The position numbers and the translations under genes were made by a program. Below, piece after piece: positions 1 through 6,734 of a DNA stretch of 8,324 nt. Each line of letters starts with the position of its first letter. Position 1 is the first letter of the stretch. The notes below the pieces were generated by a model. The model was not told where the DNA came from and searched no databases. It saw nothing but the letters and a program-made list of their open reading frames with translations. The stretch is from an uncultured Prevotella sp. (GTDB lineage: Bacteria; Bacteroidota; Bacteroidia; Bacteroidales; Bacteroidaceae): contig USEC01000060.1 in NCBI GenBank assembly GCA_900553595.1, forward strand, positions 1-8,324, read 5' to 3'.

Positions 1-124
1 GAAGCCATAGCGGGCTATGGCGAAATGCGGACGGCGGCAAGATGACGAAACAAAGACGGAGAAGAGTGGAAAAGAAAGACATATTCTCTTATAACACGCC
101 TGTTTCGGTCTAATGATTTGGGTT
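1..124 (+). repeat. Intergenic repeat, copy 1 (left end off window)
   Basis: This stretch aligns with 1624-1751 over its whole length: nine substitutions (at 26, 30, 50, 56, 65, 82, 88, 95 and 100) and one 4-base gap, where copy 1 lacks the CCGA found at 1740-1743. It begins with a hairpin, GCCATAG/CTATGGC (4-10 and 15-21), and ends in TTTGGGTT. Copy 2 is the right two thirds of a 197-bp fold-back element, so copy 1 probably continues upstream of the window. It lies directly upstream of the tat operon. Eight of the nine substitutions are transitions. The missing CCGA removes the small CGGTC/GACCG stem present in copy 2. Confidence 0.88.
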
Positions 125-213
125 TAATAATTAATGAAGTTCTGCACGCTTTGTGGCTGCTTGCTGTAAGTATGTCGCAGATATGTGGGACTTGAATAAA
201 TGTGATAAATGAA

Positions 214-513
214 ATGGCAACAAAAAAAATAGTAGGAAAGGTTCTGCCCGAAGAACGCGACGAGATACAGCAGCTCTTTGAACGCCGTAATGGTTTGAAC
301 GAGCTTGCGCGTATAGTGACTGCCGACAACACCGAGTTGTACGAGAAACTTGTGAAGGACCTCGGTGAGACAGGCACACGCTTTCATCAATGGTGGGACC
401 GTATGGAACAGAAATACCAGTGGGAAGGTTGCGACGACAGCAACTGGGAGATAAACTTCAATACATGTGATATATATCTTGTAGGAGGACAATGTGATGA
501 ATGTAATGCTTAA
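214..513 (+). CDS. Small cysteine-containing protein upstream of tatA, function unknown
   Basis: This encodes a 99-residue soluble, charged protein with no signal peptide or membrane segment. An in-frame GTG at 202 would add four residues, but the ATG at 214 is preferred. No Shine-Dalgarno is visible, which is usual in Bacteroidetes. The N-terminal half looks helical and includes LPEERDEIQQLFERRNGL (11-28). The middle has a WW pair (60-61), and the tail carries four cysteines (73, 85, 94, 97), the last two as a CDEC motif beside the C-terminus. The pattern EERDEIQxLFERxNGL...LYEKLV...WW...NWEI resembles, from memory, the small family annotated as CXXX repeat peptide modification system protein; this was not checked. 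The 3' end overlaps tatA by 17 bases, and the codons for GGQ include the GGAGG ribosome binding site of tatA, so the two are probably translationally coupled. Confidence 0.8.
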   Translation: MATKKIVGKVLPEERDEIQQLFERRNGLNELARIVTADNTELYEKLVKDLGETGTRFHQWWDRMEQKYQWEGCDDSNWEINFNTCDIYLVGGQCDECNA

Positions 514-721
514 TGCGGTGGTGCTGCCTATGATGATAGGCACATCCGAACTTCTGCTTATCGGAGCCTTGGTGCTCCTGCTGTTCGGCGGCAAGAAGTT
601 GCCCGAAATGATGCGTGGTCTCGGACAGGGCGTTCGCAGTTTCAAGGACGGCATGAAAGAGGGAAGCAAGGCAGAGGATTCTGAGGAAGACGAAAAGACA
701 CCGGCTGATGACAAGCAATGA
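497..721 (+). CDS. tatA: Sec-independent (twin-arginine) translocase subunit TatA
   Basis: TatA is a 74-residue membrane protein that oligomerises around TatC to form the passage for folded Tat substrates across the inner membrane. The sequence has the expected order: a single membrane helix (about 18-30, ELLLIGALVLLLF), the hinge and conserved FGGKKLPE (30-37), the amphipathic helix RGLGQGVRSFKDGMK (40-54) and an acidic tail. Glu18 occupies the polar position at the start of the helix (Gln in E. coli TatA, Glu in TatB). The ATG at 497 is chosen because GGAGG lies at 484-488, eight bases upstream. GTG 494 is also possible, and ATG 527 or 530 would give the shorter classical N-terminus but lacks a good ribosome binding site. 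The gene overlaps the upstream small gene by 17 bases and tatC by 14. No separate tatB is visible. Confidence 0.95.
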   Translation: MNVMLNAVVLPMMIGTSELLLIGALVLLLFGGKKLPEMMRGLGQGVRSFKDGMKEGSKAEDSEEDEKTPADDKQ

Positions 722-1502
722 CAACGGACTTATGACATTCGGAGAGCATCTTGAGGTTTTGCGCAAGATGCTCTTCCGGATTATCGGGGTGGCACTGGTG
801 TTTGCCGTCGCTATATTTTGTGCCAAGGATACAACGTTCCGTTTGTTGCTTGCTCCGTGCGACAATGGTTTCATAACCTACCGTTGGATAGAGGGCGTTG
901 CACAGAGTGTGGGCATGGACTTTCGTTTTGCGCCGTTCCATGTGCAACTGATAAACATCGAATTGTCGAGCCAGTTCATGATTCATGTATCGACGGCAGT
1001 GTATCTCGCCCTGCTCTTTGCCTCGCCCTACATCGTCGTGGAACTTTACCGTTTCATAGCTCCTGCGTTGTATGAGAACGAGCGTCATTACTCTGTGGCG
1101 GTGTCCGTGGCTATATATGTACTCTTCATGCTCGGCGTGCTGATGAGTTATTATGTGTTGTTTCCGTTCGCGTTGCGTTTTCTCGGCACTTATCAAGTGG
1201 TGCCTGATGTCGTGAACCAGATAAGCCTCTCGTCGTATATTTCCACGTTCACTACGCTGACGCTGCTCATGGGACTTGTCTTCCAGATACCCGTCCTCTC
1301 GTTCTTCCTTGCCAAGATGGGCTTGCTTGAGGCTGGATTTATGAAACGTTACCGCCGTCATGCCTTCATCCTCATTGCCGTCGTTGCTGCTTTTATAACT
1401 CCTCCTGACATATTTACATGCTGTCTTGTCACGCTTCCTATGTATGGCCTGTATGAAGCCGGTATCTTGATTGTAAGTCGGGTGAATGGCGCAAAGGACT
1501 GA
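708..1502 (+). CDS. tatC: Twin-arginine translocase subunit TatC
   Basis: TatC is the polytopic receptor that recognises twin-arginine signal peptides and nucleates the translocon. The protein is 264 residues, a normal length, with about six hydrophobic segments (roughly 22-38, 91-112, 129-151, 178-199, 217-229 and 239-255). Family landmarks are FGEHLEVLRK (11-20), FIAPALYENER (116-126), GLVFQIPVL (189-197) and the C-terminal TPPDIF...PMYGLYE (231-250). The start at 708 overlaps tatA by 14 bases; ATG 732 (MTFGEHLEVLRK) is an alternative with no better ribosome binding site. Compared with E. coli TatC, Val17 sits where the signal-peptide-binding Glu15 would be, with a Glu one residue earlier, and Gln193 replaces Glu170. 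Glu125 corresponds to the conserved Glu103. Gln at the Glu170 position also occurs, from memory, in cyanobacterial and chloroplast TatC, so the protein is probably functional. Confidence 0.96.
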   Translation: MTSNDNGLMTFGEHLEVLRKMLFRIIGVALVFAVAIFCAKDTTFRLLLAPCDNGFITYRWIEGVAQSVGMDFRFAPFHVQLINIELSSQFMIHVSTAVYLALLFASPYIVVELYRFIAPALYENERHYSVAVSVAIYVLFMLGVLMSYYVLFPFALRFLGTYQVVPDVVNQISLSSYISTFTTLTLLMGLVFQIPVLSFFLAKMGLLEAGFMKRYRRHAFILIAVVAAFITPPDIFTCCLVTLPMYGLYEAGILIVSRVNGAKD

Positions 1503-1513
1503 AAGCATCTCCC

Positions 1514-1537
1514 GTTTTTGACACCGCCTACAAAAAC
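1514..1537 (+). terminator. Weak hairpin just after tatC
   Basis: GTTTTTG (1514-1520) is complementary to CAAAAAC (1531-1537) with a 10-base loop, starting 12 bases after the tatC stop codon. The stem is mostly A-T and is not followed by a run of T, so it is at best a weak terminator or 3'-end stabiliser. The larger fold-back element downstream may serve as the actual end of the tat transcript. Confidence 0.25.
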
Positions 1538-1554
1538 TTTCGCTCTGTTTGTTG

Positions 1555-1751
1555 AACCCAAATCGGTCATTATATTTCCACTCAGCTTCGTCTTTGTTTC
1601 GAGCAGATTGCAACGTTTGTATTGAAGCCATAGCGGGCTATGGCGAAACGCGAACGGCGGCAAGATGACGAAGCAAAGGCGGAGAAGGGTGGAAAAGAAA
1701 GACAAATTCTTTTATAATACGCTTGTTTCGGTCTAATGACCGATTTGGGTT
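1555..1751 (+). repeat. 197-bp fold-back repeat element (contains copy 2 of the intergenic repeat)
   Basis: The element is bounded by perfect 18-bp inverted repeats, 1555-1572 (AACCCAAATCGGTCATTA) and 1734-1751. Inside these, 1575-1601 is the inverted partner of 1669-1695: 21 of 27 positions are complementary, four more become G-U in a plus-strand transcript, and two do not pair. An apical hairpin GCCATAG/CTATGGC lies at 1627-1633 and 1638-1644. The right arm has about 38 extra bases (1696-1733) without a partner on the left. Positions 1624-1751 match window positions 1-124. No target-site duplication is seen at the edges and there is no transposase gene, so it could be a non-autonomous MITE-like element or a structured RNA repeat. 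It sits between tatC and the promoter of the next operon. Confidence 0.85.
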
Positions 1752-1793
1752 GAAGCATTTTTAGCAAGCTTCAAGGGTTTTTTACTTTTTTTC

Positions 1794-1825
1794 TTTTCGC
1801 ACATACACAAAAAGTCGTACTTTTG
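1794..1825 (+). promoter_or_regulatory. Bacteroidetes-type promoter for the glycosyltransferase-mfd operon
   Basis: TACTTTTG at 1818-1825 fits the -7 consensus TAnnTTTG exactly. A weak -33-like TTTTCG lies at 1794-1799, about 20 bases upstream. Transcription would start near 1832 and give an AT-rich leader of about 45 bases before the ATG at 1878. A T-rich tract (1778-1797) precedes the promoter. Confidence 0.7.
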
Positions 1826-1877
1826 CAAAAAATAAATTACATCCCAGCTTTTCCAATAACGAATCAATCACTAAGAA

Positions 1878-2627
1878 ATGAATAAAAGCGACAGTATAGT
1901 AATAATCCCCACTTACAACGAGAAGGAGAACATCGAGAAAATCATCAGGGCTGTCTTCGGTCTTGACAAGTGTTTCCACATTCTTGTGATTGACGACGGA
2001 AGTCCCGACGGCACCGCTGCCATCGTGAAGCGTCTTATTGCCGATGAGTTTGCCGACCGTCTGTTCATCCTCGAACGCTCCGGCAAGCTCGGACTTGGCA
2101 CTGCCTACATCGCAGGATTCAAATGGGCGTTGGAGCACGACTATGAGTATGTGTTTGAGATGGACGCCGACTTCAGCCACGATCCTGCCGATTTGCCGCG
2201 CCTCTATGCTGCCTGTCACGACGAGGGTTACGACCTCGCCATAGGTTCTCGATATGTGAGTGGCGTAAATGTGGTGAACTGGCCTATGGGACGTGTGCTC
2301 ATGAGCTATTTTGCATCAAAGTATGTGCGCTTCGTCACGGGCTTCAACGTTCACGATACCACTGCCGGTTTCAAGTGTTACAAGCGTCGTGTGCTCGCTT
2401 CTATACCTCTCGACGAGGTACGCTTCAAGGGCTACGGCTTCCAGATAGAGATGAAATACACCGCCTACAAGATGGGATTTCGCATTAAGGAAGTACCCGT
2501 GGTGTTTGTAAACCGCCGTGAAGGGGTGAGCAAGATGAGTGGAGGCATATTCGGAGAGGCGTTCTTCGGGGTGATGCGTCTGCGTTGGGATGGATGGTTC
2601 CGCAAATATCCCAAACCCAAGGAATAG
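1878..2627 (+). CDS. Polyprenol monophosphomannose synthase-like GT2 glycosyltransferase
   Basis: The 249-residue protein belongs to glycosyltransferase family 2, dolichol-phosphate mannosyltransferase type. Known members transfer mannose (or another hexose) from a nucleotide sugar to a polyprenyl phosphate on the cytoplasmic face of the membrane, supplying a lipid-linked sugar for envelope glycans or protein glycosylation. Visible motifs are IPTYNEKENI (10-19), DDGSPDGT (39-46), the substrate loop GKLGLGTAYIAGF (69-81), the metal-binding DAD (96-98) in EMDADFSHDP, GSRYVSG (123-129), TTAGFKCY (161-168) and RREGVSKMS (213-221). The length and the absence of C-terminal membrane helices match the soluble, catalytic-domain-only form. 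The sugar and the acceptor cannot be read from the sequence. The gene is the first of an apparent operon with mfd, 47 bases downstream, and is driven by the promoter at 1794-1825. Confidence 0.92.
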   Translation: MNKSDSIVIIPTYNEKENIEKIIRAVFGLDKCFHILVIDDGSPDGTAAIVKRLIADEFADRLFILERSGKLGLGTAYIAGFKWALEHDYEYVFEMDADFSHDPADLPRLYAACHDEGYDLAIGSRYVSGVNVVNWPMGRVLMSYFASKYVRFVTGFNVHDTTAGFKCYKRRVLASIPLDEVRFKGYGFQIEMKYTAYKMGFRIKEVPVVFVNRREGVSKMSGGIFGEAFFGVMRLRWDGWFRKYPKPKE

Positions 2628-2641
2628 GGATGGGCTCGCCC

Positions 2642-2658
2642 TTTCCCGTTTCGGGAAA
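2642..2658 (+). promoter_or_regulatory. Hairpin in the glycosyltransferase-mfd gap
   Basis: TTTCCCG (2642-2648) and CGGGAAA (2652-2658) form a perfect 7-bp stem with a TTT loop, 14 bases after the glycosyltransferase stop and 16 bases before the mfd start at 2675. There is a short A run after it and only a four-T run further on (2663-2666), so it does not look like an efficient terminator. It could be an RNA processing or stability element, or a partial attenuator that lowers mfd expression. Confidence 0.45.
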
Positions 2659-2674
2659 AACGTTTTATGAAGCG

Positions 2675-5600
2675 ATGAAGATACAGGAAATCAACGATAT
2701 TTATGCCACGCTGCCACAGTGTGGCGCATTTCTCAAAGCCATTGCCGACGACACCGTGCATACCGTCTTCCTTGACGGACTGCTTGCGTCGTCGGCTTCG
2801 CTGTTCTTTGCGGCAGTGTCTCGGCGCAGCGACATGACGGCAGTGTTCGTGTTGCAGAACAACGACGAGGCGGGCTACTTCTATCACGACCTCACACAGG
2901 TGCTCGGCACTGACGGCGTGCTCTTCTTCCCGTCGTCTTACAGGCGTGCGGTGAAATATGGTCAGCGTGATGCTGCCAACGAAATCCTGCGCACCGAAGC
3001 TCTCAGCCGCCTTTCACGGCAGGAGGGTGGGGGCACAGGCATGCCGCTCTATGTGGTGACATGCCCAGAAGCTATGAGCGAACTCGTGGTGTCGAAAAAA
3101 CGGCTCGATGAGCGTACGCTGCCGTTGGCGACGGGACAGACCGTGAATCTCGTGGAGATACAGCGCACACTGCGCAGTTTCGGATTCGAGGAAGTGGACT
3201 ATGTGTATGAACCCGGACAGTTCGCCGTGCGTGGAAGCATCCTCGATGTCTATTCGTTCAGTTCCGAACTGCCGTTCCGCATCGACTTCTTCGGTGATGA
3301 GATTGACACCATACGCACTTTCGAAGTGCAGGACCAGCTCTCCAAGGACCGTCGTGACAGGGTTAGTATAGTGCCGGAACTGAGTGGAACAACCGAAGAA
3401 AAAATGCCGTTCATGAGTTTTCTGCCCTCTCATGCAGTGCTCGTGATGAAGGATTTGCTGTTTGCGTGCAGCACTGTGGAGCAGATTTATGCCGACGGAT
3501 TCTCCTCACAGGCTATGACGGAAAGGCTTGAGGGTGCAACGGAGATGGAGCAACAGCAGATAATGCGTGACATGAAGAAGGACAACCAGCTTGTCAGCGG
3601 CTCGCAGTTCCGCGAGGGTCTGAAGCGTTTCCGCATAGTGGAGTTCGGACATTCACCATCGCTCACGCCCGATGTCACACTGCATTTCGACATAAGCCAG
3701 CAGCCGTTGTTTCACAAGAATTTCGAATTGCTCGCTGATTCGCTCGAAGACTACATTCTCAGGGGCTACCGCCTCTACATCCTTGCCGACAGCGAGAAGC
3801 AGACACGACGCCTTCGCGACATCTTCGACAGCGACGAATTGCGCCTCGCTCGTGGCAATAAGACTCCTCATGATGCTCTTGGCGAAAATGTCACGGTGGC
3901 TGATGCGTTGCCGTTTACACCCGTTGATAAGACCCTCCACGAGGGCTTTGCCGACAATACGCTGAAAGTATGCTTCTTCACCGACCACCAGATATTCGAC
4001 CGTTTCCACAAGTACAGTCTGCGGAGCGACGCCGCACGCACAGGAAAGATGGCTCTCACCATGAAGGAATTGCAGGAGATGGCACCCGGCGACTACATAG
4101 TGCATGTGGACTTCGGAATAGGAAAGTTTGGCGGACTCGTGCGTGTGCCGGTGGGAAACTCCTATCAGGAGGCCATCCGCATCATCTATCAGCGCGGCGA
4201 CATCGTGGATGTGTCGATACACTCGCTCTATAAGATATCGAAATACAGGCGCAGCGACACGGGCGAACCGCCACGCCTCAGCACTCTCGGAACGGGTGCG
4301 TGGGAGCGGATGAAGGAGCGCACGAAGAAGAAGATAAAGGATATTGCGCGCGACCTAATAAAACTCTACTCCAAACGCAAGCACGAAAAGGGATTCGCTT
4401 TCAGTCACGACTCGTTCATGCAGCACGAACTTGAAGCCAGTTTCCTTTATGAAGACACCCCCGACCAGATGAGAGCCACGCAGGAAGTGAAGGCCGACAT
4501 GGAGAGCATTAAACCCATGGACCGCCTCGTTTGCGGCGATGTGGGCTTCGGCAAGACCGAGGTGGCGATACGGGCGGCATTCAAGGCGGCTGCCGACTCA
4601 AAGCAGGTGGCGGTGCTTGTACCCACAACGGTGCTCGCCTTCCAGCATTTCCAGACTTTCAAGGAACGTCTGAAGGGAATGCCCGTGCGTGTGGATTATC
4701 TCTCACGGGCTCGGAGCGCGAAGCAGACAAAGCAGGTACTCGCCGATTTGAAGGAGGGAAAGGTGGACATTCTCATAGGCACCCACAAGCTCATAGGCAA
4801 GCAGGTGGAGTGGAAGGACCTCGGACTGCTCATCATCGACGAGGAACAGAAGTTCGGAGTGGCGACGAAGGAGAAGTTGCGCAAGCTGAAGACCAATGTC
4901 GATACGCTCACGATGTCTGCGACGCCGATACCGCGCACCTTGCAGTTCTCGCTCATGGGAGCACGCGACATGAGCATCATGCGTACGCCGCCACCAAACC
5001 GTTACCCAATACAGACGGTGCTGTCGTCGTTCGGGCATGAGGTGATTGCCGACGCTATAGGCTTTGAAATGAGTCGCAACGGACAGGTGTATTTCGTGAA
5101 CGACCGTATTTCAAATCTTCAGGAGATAGCCAGACTCATAAAAAAATATGTGCCCGACGCACGGGTGGCAATCGGACATGGACAGATGAACCCCGACGAA
5201 CTGGAGAAGATACTCATGGGATTCATGAATTACGACTATGATGTGCTGCTTTCCACGACGATAGTGGAGAACGGTATCGACATATCCAACGCCAATACCA
5301 TAATCATCAACGACGCACACCGCTTCGGACTGAGCGACTTGCATCAGATGCGCGGACGAGTGGGACGCTCCAACCGCAAAGCGTTCTGCTATCTGTTGGC
5401 ACCGCCCAAGAGCGTGCTCACCACCGAGGCACGGCGTCGTCTGGAGGCACTGGAGAACTTCTCGGAACTCGGCAGCGGCTTCAACCTTGCCATGCAGGAC
5501 CTCGACATCCGCGGAGCAGGCAACCTTCTGGGAGCCGAACAGAGCGGATTCATGGAGGATTTGGGTTACGAGACATATCAGAAGATACTCAATCAGGCTG

Positions 5601-6145
5601 TCACCGAACTCAAGAATGACGAGTTTGCCGACCTCTACGCCGAGGAAATGGCAGCAGGAAAGACATTCACCGGCGACGACTTCGTGGAAGACTGTGCCGT
5701 GGAGAGTGACCTTGAGATGTACTTCCCCGACACCTACGTTCCGGGAAGCAGCGAGCGTATGCTGCTCTATCGCGAGTTGGACAACATCGAGGACGACAAT
5801 GCTCTCGATGCCTACCGCAAGCGGCTGGAGGACCGTTTCGGCAAGATACCGCACGAAGGCGAGGAACTTCTTCAGGTAGTGGCGTTGCGACGCATAGGCA
5901 AACGCCTCGGATGCGAGAAACTTATGCTGAGGCAGGGACGCATGCAGATGCAGTTTGTGAGCAATCCAGACAGTGCCTACTACAAGAGTTCGGCTTTCGA
6001 CAAGGTGCTGCGCTACATCTCGGCAAACACACGACGCTGCACATTGAAGGAGGTAAGAGGGAAACGTTCGATGGTGGTGGGCAACGTGACAACCGTCGGC
6101 GAGGCGGTGAAGGTGCTGCGGACAATCGACGGAATGGTGCTCTGA
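2675..6145 (+). CDS. mfd: Transcription-repair coupling factor Mfd
   Basis: Mfd is a DNA translocase that removes RNA polymerase stalled at lesions and recruits UvrA for nucleotide excision repair. From the ATG at 2675 it is 1156 residues, normal for the family. The UvrB-like N-terminal module contains EPGQFAVRGSILDVY (about 179-193) and FFGDEID. The CarD-like RNA polymerase interaction domain follows from about 459 (MKELQEMAPGDYIVHVDFG). The SF2/RecG-type motor has Walker A GDVGFGKT (621-628), Walker B DEEQ (722-725), SATPIPRTL (748-756), TTIVENGID (861-869) and QMRGRVGR (891-898). The translocation motif includes SELGSGFNLA (930-939) and DIRGAGNLLG (944-953), and a C-terminal D7 domain follows. 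In-frame ATGs at 2585 and 2630 would add 30 or 15 residues, but the first lies inside the upstream gene; MKIQEINDIY at 2675 is the family-like start. All key motifs are intact. Confidence 0.97.
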   Translation: MKIQEINDIYATLPQCGAFLKAIADDTVHTVFLDGLLASSASLFFAAVSRRSDMTAVFVLQNNDEAGYFYHDLTQVLGTDGVLFFPSSYRRAVKYGQRDAANEILRTEALSRLSRQEGGGTGMPLYVVTCPEAMSELVVSKKRLDERTLPLATGQTVNLVEIQRTLRSFGFEEVDYVYEPGQFAVRGSILDVYSFSSELPFRIDFFGDEIDTIRTFEVQDQLSKDRRDRVSIVPELSGTTEEKMPFMSFLPSHAVLVMKDLLFACSTVEQIYADGFSSQAMTERLEGATEMEQQQIMRDMKKDNQLVSGSQFREGLKRFRIVEFGHSPSLTPDVTLHFDISQQPLFHKNFELLADSLEDYILRGYRLYILADSEKQTRRLRDIFDSDELRLARGNKTPHDALGENVTVADALPFTPVDKTLHEGFADNTLKVCFFTDHQIFDRFHKYSLRSDAARTGKMALTMKELQEMAPGDYIVHVDFGIGKFGGLVRVPVGNSYQEAIRIIYQRGDIVDVSIHSLYKISKYRRSDTGEPPRLSTLGTGAWERMKERTKKKIKDIARDLIKLYSKRKHEKGFAFSHDSFMQHELEASFLYEDTPDQMRATQEVKADMESIKPMDRLVCGDVGFGKTEVAIRAAFKAAADSKQVAVLVPTTVLAFQHFQTFKERLKGMPVRVDYLSRARSAKQTKQVLADLKEGKVDILIGTHKLIGKQVEWKDLGLLIIDEEQKFGVATKEKLRKLKTNVDTLTMSATPIPRTLQFSLMGARDMSIMRTPPPNRYPIQTVLSSFGHEVIADAIGFEMSRNGQVYFVNDRISNLQEIARLIKKYVPDARVAIGHGQMNPDELEKILMGFMNYDYDVLLSTTIVENGIDISNANTIIINDAHRFGLSDLHQMRGRVGRSNRKAFCYLLAPPKSVLTTEARRRLEALENFSELGSGFNLAMQDLDIRGAGNLLGAEQSGFMEDLGYETYQKILNQAVTELKNDEFADLYAEEMAAGKTFTGDDFVEDCAVESDLEMYFPDTYVPGSSERMLLYRELDNIEDDNALDAYRKRLEDRFGKIPHEGEELLQVVALRRIGKRLGCEKLMLRQGRMQMQFVSNPDSAYYKSSAFDKVLRYISANTRRCTLKEVRGKRSMVVGNVTTVGEAVKVLRTIDGMVL

Positions 6146-6193
6146 CGGCTGCCAGAGATAATGATTTTGAATCAAACAAAAAATGAAAATGCA

Positions 6194-6700
6194 ATGACAG
6201 AACTCTATCTTGTGCGCCACGGCGAGACCATTGACAATGTGAATAAGATAATGCAGGGTCAGACACAGGGCATGCTTACACCCGAAGGGGAGCGGCAGGC
6301 ACGGCAGTTGGCAAGCAGACTGGCTGACATACACTTCGACTTCTTCGTGTCGAGCGACCTGAAACGTGCCATCGACACATGCCGTATCATTGCCGAAGGG
6401 CGCGGCATGGAGGTACTGACGACACCCCTCCTGCGCGAACGCGACTGGGGAGGCTTCACCGGGAGGTACATTCCCGACCTTAAGGATGCCGTCTGGCCGG
6501 CAGACATAGAGACTCTCGACGGGCTGAAACAGCGTGCAACGGCGTTTCTCGACTATGTAAGAACGGAGTATTGCGGTGCAAGGGTGCTTGCCGTGGGGCA
6601 TGGAATAATCAACAAGGCGATACAGAGCGTCTATACAGGCAAGCCCATGAACGAAATTAAGAAGATGGAAAACGCAGAGGTGCGAGTTCTTGAATTATAG
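6194..6700 (+). CDS. Histidine phosphatase superfamily protein (phosphoglycerate mutase-like)
   Basis: This is a 168-residue cytoplasmic enzyme of the phosphohistidine phosphatase/phosphoglycerate mutase clan. The catalytic RHGET motif is at 8-12 with nucleophile His9. Arg58 lies in SSDLKRA, the proton donor Glu82 in RERDWGG, and the second histidine, His136, in VGHG. These cover the full active site, so it should be an active phosphatase, but the substrate cannot be named; relatives act on phosphosugars, alpha-ribazole phosphate or other small phosphates. The ATG at 6194 places RHG close to the N-terminus, as in the family; an upstream ATG at 6161 would add 11 polar residues. It follows mfd by 48 bases with no terminator between, so it is probably co-transcribed. 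Its last codons double as the left arm of the terminator at 6677-6712. Confidence 0.92.
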   Translation: MTELYLVRHGETIDNVNKIMQGQTQGMLTPEGERQARQLASRLADIHFDFFVSSDLKRAIDTCRIIAEGRGMEVLTTPLLRERDWGGFTGRYIPDLKDAVWPADIETLDGLKQRATAFLDYVRTEYCGARVLAVGHGIINKAIQSVYTGKPMNEIKKMENAEVRVLEL

Positions 6701-6712
6701 AACTCGCACCTC
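6677..6712. terminator. Bidirectional terminator hairpin between convergent genes
   Basis: GAGGTGCGAGTTCT (6677-6690) and AGAACTCGCACCTC (6699-6712) form a perfect 14-bp stem with an 8-base loop. The left arm lies within the last codons of the histidine phosphatase, and the loop plus the first bases of the right arm include its TAG stop (6698-6700). The minus-strand gene ends at 6735, so one hairpin can serve both convergent transcripts. The T tracts are poor: ATATAATAACTTTG follows on the plus strand and TGCGTTTTCC on the minus strand. A role in RNA 3'-end protection is therefore also possible. Confidence 0.8.
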
Positions 6713-6734
6713 ATATAATAACTTTGAAATTCTT

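Noticed and set aside
1..21. Repeat hairpins as a CRISPR array
   Set aside because: Only two copies, about 1.6 kb apart with genes between them, and no regular spacers.
140..174. Possible promoter for the tat operon (TAAGTATG at 167-174)
   Set aside because: The -7 element has a mismatch in TTTG and no -33 element at proper spacing; the real promoter may lie elsewhere or upstream of the window.
722..736. ATG at 718 overlapping the tatA stop as an ATGA-type tatC start
   Set aside because: That frame reaches a stop after five codons; the tatC frame starts at 708 or 732.
642..1631. Long minus-strand open frame (329 codons) antisense to tatC
   Set aside because: It lies opposite a complete tatC with all family motifs, has no recognisable protein features, and its N-terminal part comes from the intergenic repeat. 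It is a shadow of tatC codon usage.
1640..1717. A 25-codon open frame inside the repeat (ATG at 1640, and the same frame in copy 1 at 17-94), ending in TAA in both copies
   Set aside because: Of the seven codon differences between the two copies, six change the amino acid and most are at first or second codon positions. That is not the pattern of a selected peptide; the conservation is better explained by DNA or RNA structure.
5111..6601. Minus-strand open frame of 496 codons opposite mfd and the phosphatase
   Set aside because: It spans two well-supported genes and their gap on the other strand, with a His/Cys/Val-rich composition typical of antisense translation of GC-rich genes.
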